From the NCBI GenBank assembly GCA_905182175.1, contig CAJJAT010000013.1, positions 25,024-89,023 of the forward strand: a DNA stretch of 64,000 bases, written 5' to 3'. Shown piece after piece: positions 58,111 through 64,000 of this stretch. The stretch's first letter is position 1. Each line of letters starts with the position of its first letter. The notes under the pieces were generated by a model. That model had not been told where the DNA came from. It made no database searches and saw only the letters and a list, made by a program, of their open reading frames with translations. Made by a program: the position numbers and the translations under genes. Origin of the DNA: Flavobacteriales bacterium UBA1494. GTDB lineage: Bacteria; Bacteroidota; Bacteroidia; Flavobacteriales_E; Vicingaceae.

Positions 58111-58954
58111 ACCGAATTAATTTTACATTGTCAATGTAGAATTGTGCTGTTTCCCCTTTTGCTTTCGGGAATCCGATAGCTAACGTGTAATTAAAAGCTC
58201 CCGATAAGGTAGAAAAAACTGTTCCCAATTCTATATACACCTTTCCATAAGTTGCTCTTGGGTTAAAAATTGTTATCGCTTCCTGCGTTTGAGTCGAGGT
58301 TCCATTATAAAAAATGCTAACTCCAAACTGATGCGTTGATTTGTAATCCATTTCCAGCCAAACCGCTTTACCGTTTCTAGGAATATCTGCGAAAGTAGAT
58401 GACCAGGCTTCGAATAAGGTCATGTCTTCAGTCAAATATGCTAATCCAGAAGTACCTTCGAACGCTTGATTGTCTGACACTCTCTCAAAGACAGTATCAG
58501 ACCTAGGATTGTAATTAAAGTTCACCCCTGCTTCAAAGTCCTCCCCCGACCATGGGTCATCAAAGACAGCTGTGGTTTCATAGGTTATTGTTGGAGTAAG
58601 TTCCATTCTCATTTCAGGAACAAAGGTTGTATCCACCTGATAGGTTTTGTAAAATGGATAATCTACTTTTTCATTGGATTTACCGTTTTTATAAATAACC
58701 CCCCTAATTTTTAAATTTACTTTTCCAGTCGTTTGAATTGGAACAAGAGCAGGAAGCTCGAAGATGCCTAATGATTGGTCGTTGATAAATACGTTGATGT
58801 CGGTGATTCTGTCTGTGCTAGACCCTTGGCCTAAAGTAGATGCAAGAATAACGTCATCAATCTTTAAATAACCGGGTATAATCGCTTTTTTGTCTTCACA
58901 TGAAAGAAAACTCACCGATACGATAATGGCTACTAGTTGATATATTTTCTTCAT
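58103..58954 (-). CDS. Lipoprotein of unknown function upstream of the sugar transferase
   Basis: 283 residues with a lipoprotein signal (VAIIVSVSFLSC, Cys about 19). Beta-rich throughout (YLKIDDVILASTLGQGSSTD; VNLKIRGVIYKNG), ending AQFYIDNVKLIRFE, which suggests a jelly-roll or carbohydrate-binding-like fold. It shares 8 bases with the sugar transferase gene, so the two are translated together. That may mean a role in surface polysaccharide assembly, but this is inferred from position only. Confidence 0.75.
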   Translation of the reverse strand: MKKIYQLVAIIVSVSFLSCEDKKAIIPGYLKIDDVILASTLGQGSSTDRITDINVFINDQSLGIFELPALVPIQTTGKVNLKIRGVIYKNGKSNEKVDYPFYKTYQVDTTFVPEMRMELTPTITYETTAVFDDPWSGEDFEAGVNFNYNPRSDTVFERVSDNQAFEGTSGLAYLTEDMTLFEAWSSTFADIPRNGKAVWLEMDYKSTHQFGVSIFYNGTSTQTQEAITIFNPRATYGKVYIELGTVFSTLSGAFNYTLAIGFPKAKGETAQFYIDNVKLIRFE

Positions 58955-59005
58955 TGAAGAACGGATGTTTTAAGCGGTGTAACGAGCAAAGTTCTGAATT
59001 ATTGC

Positions 59006-59995
59006 CTAAACAATAGAATTTTGTTTATTCAATTCTAATTTCTCTATTATTTGGTACGCTACATCTAAGGCTTTGTGTCCATCGTATATACTTACAAGAG
59101 GAGTAGTTTTTGTATTAATTGCCTCTGCAAATGCTGTTAATTCGTCTTTAATGGCATTGTTGGGTTCAACATCCGGTTTTTCAAAGTAAATTAATTTTTG
59201 TCCTTTCCCGTCTGGTAAATCTATAGTTACTGAAAGTGGATCAGGTTCACCTTCCACATTGGACAAACGAACAACTTCGCTCTGCTTTTCTAAAAAATCA
59301 ACGGAAAGGTAAGCGTCTTTTTGAAAAATCCTAGTTTTTCGCATGTTCTTCAGCGAAATGCGACTGGTTGTTAAGTTTGCTACACAGCCGTTATCAAATT
59401 CAATTCTTGCATTGGCAATATCCGGCGTATCACTCACAACAGCTACGCCGCTTGCACTAATTCGTTTAACGTTACTGTTTACTATACTTAAAATAATGTC
59501 TAAATCATGAATCATTAAATCGAGAACTACGGATACATCTGTGCCTCTCGGATTAAATTGAGCGAGGCGATGTGTCTCAATGAACATGGGGTTTTTTATG
59601 AATGGCTTTGTTGCTGTAAAAGCAGGATTGAATCGTTCTACATGACCAACTTGAACGGTAATTTGAGCTTCCTCTGAGAGGTTGATTAGCTTTTTTGCTT
59701 CTTCAACCGTATTCGTAATGGGTTTTTCTATAAAAACGTGCTTTCTTTGACGAATGGCTTTATCTGCACAATCGTAATGAGAAAGTGTTGGAGTCACAAT
59801 ATCTATCGCGTCAACATTACTTAACAACTCGTCTATCGTATCAAATGCTTTTAGATTGAATTCAGCAGATATGGCTGCAGCGTTCACTTTATTTGGATCG
59901 TAAAAGCCTACAAGTGCAAAATCTTCATGTTCTAGTAGTATTCTAATGTGGATCTTACCCAAATGCCCTGCTCCTAGGACTCCAATCTTTAGCAT
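59006..59995 (-). CDS. Gfo/Idh/MocA-family NAD(P)-dependent oxidoreductase
   Basis: 329 residues. A Rossmann fold starts KIGVLGAGHLGKIHIRILLE. The family motif EKPITNTVEEAKKLI contains the catalytic Lys, and VQVGHVERFNPAFTATKPFI with DLMIHDLDIILSIV (putative active-site His) follow. Typical substrates are sugars or related polyols. Same strand as the lipoprotein and sugar transferase genes (51 bases upstream), which is compatible with a role in making a sugar for the polysaccharide, although the substrate cannot be read from sequence. Confidence 0.9.
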   Translation of the reverse strand: MLKIGVLGAGHLGKIHIRILLEHEDFALVGFYDPNKVNAAAISAEFNLKAFDTIDELLSNVDAIDIVTPTLSHYDCADKAIRQRKHVFIEKPITNTVEEAKKLINLSEEAQITVQVGHVERFNPAFTATKPFIKNPMFIETHRLAQFNPRGTDVSVVLDLMIHDLDIILSIVNSNVKRISASGVAVVSDTPDIANARIEFDNGCVANLTTSRISLKNMRKTRIFQKDAYLSVDFLEKQSEVVRLSNVEGEPDPLSVTIDLPDGKGQKLIYFEKPDVEPNNAIKDELTAFAEAINTKTTPLVSIYDGHKALDVAYQIIEKLELNKQNSIV

Positions 59996-60131
59996 AATTC
60001 AATTTTCCACAAAGTACGTAAAAGCGTGGTTTTATTTTATAAAAGTTCACTTCGGTTTGTTAACATTTTTTTATTGAAAAAGAACTGCGCTTAAGCGAAT
60101 AAATGAACCATCAATCAAGTTCTTTTGTACT

Positions 60132-60785
60132 ATGTTAAATGATACGTACAGGCACAAGGGAATGCGCCGAAAATTAGTGGAATTGTTGCGCTCTAAAGGC
60201 ATAAGTGATGAGGCTGTATTAGAGGCAATTGATAGGGTGCCGAGGCATTTGTTTTTAGACAATGCCTTTATAAATTTTGCCTACAAGAATCAAGCTTTTC
60301 CAATTGGGTCTGACCAAACGATCTCACACCCTTTTACCGTAGCTTTTCAAACTCAATTATTGGAGTTAAAGCCAAAGGATAAAGTACTGGAGATTGGAAC
60401 AGGGTCAGGCTACCAATGTAGTGTTTTAATGGAAATGGGGGTGAAGGTATTGAGCATAGAACGGCACCGTTCATTGCATATGAAATCAAAAAAAATGCTA
60501 AACAGTTTAGGGTATTTCCCAAAGGTGTTTTTTGGTGACGGATTTAAAGGTCAGCCTTCGTACGCTCCGTTTGATAAAATAATAATTACTGCAGCAGCGC
60601 CCTTTATACCGGAAGATTTAAAAAAACAACTAAAAGTTGGTGGGTTTATGATTATTCCCTTAGGTGAATCAGAAAAACAAGAAATGCAACGGTTGACAAA
60701 GGTATCTGAAACAGAGTTTAAAATTGAAACTTACGGTGAGTTCAGTTTCGTGCCCATGTTGCAAGATAAATCTTTTAAAAGTTAA
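60132..60785 (+). CDS. pcm: Protein-L-isoaspartate O-methyltransferase
   Basis: 217 residues. The S-adenosylmethionine site is VLEIGTGSGYQCSVLMEMG (about 77-95). Typical motifs are DRVPRHLFLD and SDQTISHPFTVAFQTQLLEL before it, and APFDKIIITAAAPFIPEDLK after it. It repairs isoaspartyl residues in damaged proteins. Divergent from the oxidoreductase gene and 47 bases upstream of a beta-barrel gene on the same strand. Confidence 0.94.
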   Translation: MLNDTYRHKGMRRKLVELLRSKGISDEAVLEAIDRVPRHLFLDNAFINFAYKNQAFPIGSDQTISHPFTVAFQTQLLELKPKDKVLEIGTGSGYQCSVLMEMGVKVLSIERHRSLHMKSKKMLNSLGYFPKVFFGDGFKGQPSYAPFDKIIITAAAPFIPEDLKKQLKVGGFMIIPLGESEKQEMQRLTKVSETEFKIETYGEFSFVPMLQDKSFKS

Positions 60786-60832
60786 ACAATAACTGATTTA
60801 CTTTTCGGTTATTTGTTCAAATAATCAAAGAA

Positions 60833-61582
60833 ATGAAACTAGCAAATACTCTCACTCTATTCGTCACCGCGATACTATTCTCAATTTTAAGTACGGCACA
60901 AAATACCGACAAGGATTTTTTACCAAGGAAAGGTGATTTTGGTACCACTATAATTGTAAGTGGCTTAATTGATAACATAAATTTGAGTCCAAATAAAAGC
61001 AGTTATGGACAAAATATTTTGTTTGCTAAGTACTACTTGGAAGATGACTTAACTCTGCGAGTAGGACTTGGCTTTAATGTTAGCAGGTCAGTTAGTGAAA
61101 GTTCTGACAGTTCCGGTTTATTTTTAAATGAAGTGGATTCAATGCGAAGAAATTCTAGCATGAATGTTTCGATTGGAATAGAAAAGCATTTAACCAATAA
61201 CAAGAGATTAGATCCTTATTTATTTTGTCAATTGGATTTGTCATTTATTGGGAAATCAAAAACAGAAACAGACGATAGACAAATCTCTACCATCGGAACA
61301 GCATCAAACAATCGAGAAGTTATTCGTGATGGAGGTTTTGGAATCGGAGTTAATGCAGGTGGGGGATTTAATTACTTTTTAGCAAAGAACTTTAGTGTTG
61401 GTAGCGAAGTTTATCTTGGCCTACAATATGTTTCTATTGGTGGTGGGATTTCAGATAACACAACAAATACAACTGCAGGAGGAAACAGGTCGTCTACTTT
61501 TAATTCAAGAGAAGACATTACAAAAACAACAAACTTAAATGTTACACCAACGGCAGAGATTAATTTTTCATATTTCTTCTAG
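60833..61582 (+). CDS. Outer membrane beta-barrel protein
   Basis: 249 residues. The signal peptide (about 1-22, ending STAQ) is followed by alternating strands (ILFAKYYLEDDLTLRVGLGF, MNVSIGIEKHL, FSVGSEVYLGLQYVSIGGG) and ends in EINFSYFF, a typical barrel C-terminus with final aromatic residues. The function is unknown. It overlaps the 43-codon minus-strand gene by 4 bases. Confidence 0.75.
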   Translation: MKLANTLTLFVTAILFSILSTAQNTDKDFLPRKGDFGTTIIVSGLIDNINLSPNKSSYGQNILFAKYYLEDDLTLRVGLGFNVSRSVSESSDSSGLFLNEVDSMRRNSSMNVSIGIEKHLTNNKRLDPYLFCQLDLSFIGKSKTETDDRQISTIGTASNNREVIRDGGFGIGVNAGGGFNYFLAKNFSVGSEVYLGLQYVSIGGGISDNTTNTTAGGNRSSTFNSREDITKTTNLNVTPTAEINFSYFF

Positions 61583-61710
61583 CAGCCAATATAGCTTCCA
61601 AATCCAAAGAGGATAAATAGCCATATGATTCCTTTTGTGAGAAAAAACAGAAAACCTCCAACCCCTAATCTTTTTAACCAAAGGTTCAATTTTGATGGAG
61701 ATTCTCTCAT
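61579..61710 (-). CDS. 43-residue membrane protein next to the exonuclease
   Basis: A short frame from ATG 61710 to TAG at 61579-61581. It encodes a protein with a basic N-terminus (NLWLKRLGVGGF) and one membrane segment (FLFFLTKGIIWLFILFGFGS). The ATG overlaps the exonuclease stop (ATGA), and the shape resembles small proteins found next to exonuclease or other genes in Bacteroidota, which are sometimes misannotated as alanyl-tRNA synthetase pieces. Role unknown, but tight coupling and a coding-like sequence make it a probable real gene. Confidence 0.6.
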   Translation of the reverse strand: MRESPSKLNLWLKRLGVGGFLFFLTKGIIWLFILFGFGSYIGC

Positions 61711-62249
61711 TTTATCGGGCGAATCAATTTTTGAATTTTATCTTGTGAATCGATTTTTTGCAAATGTTGAAATAACTTTACTGTTGCTAAAGCATCTCCT
61801 GAGGCTCTATGCCGGTTAGGAACATCAATATCTAAATGCAAACAAATCTTGCCTAAACCATGGTGACTTGCCTCAGGAATTAATGTTTTAGATAATTCTA
61901 ACGTACAAAGTCTCTCGCTCTCGAAGTCTATACCTGCCTTTGAGAGCTCATCTTTTATAAAACTATAGTCAGACTTTACATTGTGCGCAACGAAGCAAGT
62001 GCCCTTTAAGACTGCAGCTACTTCGTCTGCAATTTCAGCAAAAACAGGAGCCTCTGCTGCCATTTTATCAGTAATTCCCGTTAGTTTTTGCACATATACG
62101 GGAATCTTTCGCTCCGGGTTTACAAGCGTATTGTATTCCTTAACGATTTCTTTTCCATCGTAAACATAAATAGCTATTTCAGTTACCCTTCCAATTTTGG
62201 AGTTTCCTCCAGTTGCTTCAATATCAATAATCGAGTAGAATTTGCTCAT
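61707..62249 (-). CDS. DnaQ-like 3'-5' exonuclease
   Basis: 180 residues, DEDDh type. The first carboxylates are in YSIIDIEATGG, the second in HNVKSDYSFI, and the last His/Asp in NRHRASGDALATVKLF. It may act as a proofreading or DNA-repair exonuclease, or be a domain related to the epsilon subunit. A promoter box lies 8 bases before its ATG, so the leader is very short. Downstream it is coupled to a 43-codon gene. Confidence 0.9.
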   Translation of the reverse strand: MSKFYSIIDIEATGGNSKIGRVTEIAIYVYDGKEIVKEYNTLVNPERKIPVYVQKLTGITDKMAAEAPVFAEIADEVAAVLKGTCFVAHNVKSDYSFIKDELSKAGIDFESERLCTLELSKTLIPEASHHGLGKICLHLDIDVPNRHRASGDALATVKLFQHLQKIDSQDKIQKLIRPIK

Positions 62250-62257
62250 TTAGTTTA

Positions 62258-62265
62258 CAAAAGTA
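62258..62265 (-). promoter_or_regulatory. -7 box TACTTTTG for the exonuclease gene
   Basis: Embedded in TTCGTACTTTTGTAA, as before the CCA enzyme gene. Only 8 bases separate it from the ATG. Confidence 0.5.
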
Positions 62266-62383
62266 CGAATAGCAAATGTTCGATTGAATTCCTTGGAACT
62301 ATTTTTTTGTTAGTTCATAGATAATTTACCAGAGGCTTTCGGAATTACTTTAGTGTCCTTATTTTTAGCAAAAATATAATGTT

Positions 62384-62665
62384 ATGGCGAGTAGAAGAAA
62401 ATTTAAAAAACAAATTAAAAACAGAACCAACTTATTAATCGAAGATGCCTTTATTGAGAGTATTAACGGTGACGCAAGGGAAGCAGTAAAAATGGATTCA
62501 ATTATTGACGAGGTTATTGATGAGCGCCACGTGATGCTGAATAAAGTTTGTGTTTACCCAAATCGTGAAAGTAGGGCTAACATTAAAGCACACTTTAACC
62601 AAATTGGTGCTGAATTACAAGAAAGAGCTTCAGCTTATGAAAAGAAAATTGGTCGAGTAGGCTAG
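62384..62665 (+). CDS. Small conserved cytosolic protein of unknown function
   Basis: 93 residues, helical and highly charged (KKQIKNRTNLLIEDAFIESI; ANIKAHFNQIGAELQERASA). No known domain is recognised. The stop is 3 bases before the transporter ATG, so the two are probably cotranslated. Confidence 0.65.
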   Translation: MASRRKFKKQIKNRTNLLIEDAFIESINGDAREAVKMDSIIDEVIDERHVMLNKVCVYPNRESRANIKAHFNQIGAELQERASAYEKKIGRVG

Positions 62666-62668
62666 TTT

Positions 62669-63886
62669 ATGAAGTTATTTTTATCCCGACTGGGCCCCGG
62701 ACTCTTATATGCGGGAGCAGCAGTCGGAGTATCTCATTTGGTGCAGTCCACAAGGGCGGGTACGAACTATGGAATGTTAATGGTGTTGGTGGTTATTGCT
62801 GCCAACATCATTAAATATCCTTTTTTTAAAGCAGGACCATTATTTGCAGCAACCCATAAAAAAAGTTTGCTAGAGGCTTTTCATGCTCATGGTAATTGGG
62901 CAATGGCATTGTTTTATGTCCTCACAATCTCTGGTATGTTTACCGTGCAGGCAGTCGTTACGCTTTTAACGGCAAGCGTATTCTCCTCTATTTTCGATAT
63001 AAGCTTTCCGCTTTGGGCCGTTTCCGGGGGATTGTTACTGATTTGTTCAGCAATATTATTAATTGGAAAGTTCAAGGTACTTGATAGCATTATGAAAACG
63101 GTAATATTGCTTTTGACGGTTACAACGGTAATTACTTTAATTGCTGCTTTCGTTTTCGATGAAGGGAATGACAGTCCTGTGGAGTATTTTTCATTAGCAA
63201 GCAATGCTGATCTATTCTTTTTGATTGCGTTGATTGGTTGGATGCCTGCTCCATTAGATATATCATTGTGGCACTCTGAGTGGACGTTAGAGGCAGCGAA
63301 AAGCGCTGGGCATGTTATGGGTGTGAAGAAGGCAATGTTTGATTTTAACGTGGGGTATTGGGGAACTACTTTCTTGGCTTGCGCTTTTGTAGTATTGGGT
63401 TCTTTAATTTTAAGAGGAAGTGTAACCCAATTACCGGCAAGTGGTGTTGCCTTTTCTGGGCAACTCATTAATATGTATGTATCAACTTTGGGTAGTTGGT
63501 CGTTTTTATTTGTGGCTTTGGCTGCTTTTACAACCATGTTTAGCACCACATTAACTGTTTTAGATGCATACCCAAGAGTTTTGTCTAAAGCTTTAAATTT
63601 GAGTTTTCCATCGCAGAAAAGTTCTCCGTACAACTATTTACTTATTACGGTTGCAGTAGGAGCGCTTTTTGTATTGGTTTTTCAATTGGAAAACATGAAG
63701 CAATTGGTAGATTTTGCAACGTCAGTTTCGTTCTTAACCGCTCCTTTTTTAGCAAGTTTAATTTATGCCGTGGCAAGAAAAAGCAAGGATTTTTTTTCAC
63801 CTCTAGAGCATGGGCTTGCCTGGTTTGGGTTGGCATTTTTATATGCGTTTAGTAGTTATTTTATTTGGTTGAAATGGCTTGCATAA
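62669..63886 (+). CDS. Nramp-related membrane transporter without the DPGN motif
   Basis: 405 residues with about 11 membrane helices. The start LFLSRLGPGLLYAGAAVGVS and the later LIALIGWMPAPLDISLWHSE align with helices 1 and 6 of Nramp metal transporters. The metal-binding DPGN of helix 1 is GVSH here, and the MPH of helix 6 is MPAP. It may move a different substrate or lack metal selectivity. It is translated together with the small protein upstream; its C-terminus overlaps the next frame. Confidence 0.88.
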   Translation: MKLFLSRLGPGLLYAGAAVGVSHLVQSTRAGTNYGMLMVLVVIAANIIKYPFFKAGPLFAATHKKSLLEAFHAHGNWAMALFYVLTISGMFTVQAVVTLLTASVFSSIFDISFPLWAVSGGLLLICSAILLIGKFKVLDSIMKTVILLLTVTTVITLIAAFVFDEGNDSPVEYFSLASNADLFFLIALIGWMPAPLDISLWHSEWTLEAAKSAGHVMGVKKAMFDFNVGYWGTTFLACAFVVLGSLILRGSVTQLPASGVAFSGQLINMYVSTLGSWSFLFVALAAFTTMFSTTLTVLDAYPRVLSKALNLSFPSQKSSPYNYLLITVAVGALFVLVFQLENMKQLVDFATSVSFLTAPFLASLIYAVARKSKDFFSPLEHGLAWFGLAFLYAFSSYFIWLKWLA

Positions 63887-64000
63887 CTCCCCAATTTTAT
63901 GAATTAGAATGGAAACTTTTACGAGTGTTTGGCCTATTTTTAAGCCTCATTTTACTAAATGTAGTAGGTCTTATCTCATGGTCTATACCTTGCGCAATTA
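63874..64000 (+). CDS. Start of a possible membrane protein, cut by the window edge
   Basis: An open frame starts at ATG 63874, overlapping the transporter end by 13 bases, and stays open to the window edge. It encodes MACITPQFYELEWKLLRVFG followed by a hydrophobic stretch (LFLSLILLNVVGLISW). Only 42 residues are visible, so the product is unknown. Confidence 0.4.
   Translation, partial: MACITPQFYELEWKLLRVFGLFLSLILLNVVGLISWSIPCAI

Noticed and set aside
62914..63633. Minus-strand 239-codon frame inside the transporter gene.
   Set aside because: It is antisense to a clear membrane transporter and has no recognisable features.

Overview
The window looks like a chromosomal segment of a low-GC Bacteroidota bacterium, most likely from the Flavobacteriales. 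The evidence is a giant PKD-repeat protein next to a PorP/SprF-like protein and a gliding-type C-terminal domain (type IX secretion, T9SS), many signal peptides ending in AQ, lipoproteins with a cysteine lipobox, TAnnTTTG-type promoter boxes, and families mostly found in this phylum (DUF4294, AIM24/TIGR00266, DUF3494 with T9SS tails). No species can be named from the sequence alone.

Layout. 1-6.4 kb: a minus-strand envelope operon (AIM24-like, M23/LysM peptidase, small membrane protein, beta-barrel protein, MscS-like channel, start of a secreted protein), then a plus-strand SRPBCC/GyrI-like protein and a lipoprotein. A tRNA-His with a terminator lies at 6.5 kb. 6.8-16.1 kb: a minus-strand signalling block. 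A response regulator-phosphatase, a LytTR regulator and a hybrid kinase are intact; the three overlapping genes upstream of them (receiver, kinase, hybrid kinase) are pseudogenes. 16.4-23.8 kb: the PKD giant, a separate short protein carrying a sorting domain, and the PorP/SprF-like protein.

23.8-36.3 kb is a gene-poor, decaying region. It holds one intact DUF3494 (ice-binding-like) protein in a two-gene operon with a T9SS-tailed protein, two ruined paralogues each with tandem DUF3494 domains and a T9SS tail, and the remains of an IS3-family insertion sequence. 36.3-41.2 kb is a polyamine cluster: a GNAT/carbon-nitrogen hydrolase fusion, arginine decarboxylase-like, agmatinase-like and deoxyhypusine synthase-like proteins. 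41.5-43.6 kb: a PepSY-like secreted protein divergent from an ECF sigma factor, then a SET-domain protein.

45.3-48.7 kb is an unusual chaperone locus: groES, then a second MscS channel, then a decayed extra groES, then groEL whose C-terminal tail is non-standard. The dead groES keeps a copy of the live gene's upstream promoter-like box. 48.9 kb holds a fragment of an isoaspartyl peptidase gene. From 50.4 kb to the end the region is dense and ordinary: TPR protein, miaA, a pRiA4b ORF-3-like protein, a CCA-adding enzyme, a YrdC-like protein without its usual motif, DUF4294, a methyltransferase-like membrane protein, hydroxyacyl-CoA dehydrogenase, a sugar transferase, a lipoprotein, a Gfo/Idh/MocA oxidoreductase, isoaspartyl methyltransferase, a beta-barrel protein, an exonuclease with an overlapping 43-codon membrane protein, and an Nramp-like transporter lacking the DPGN motif.
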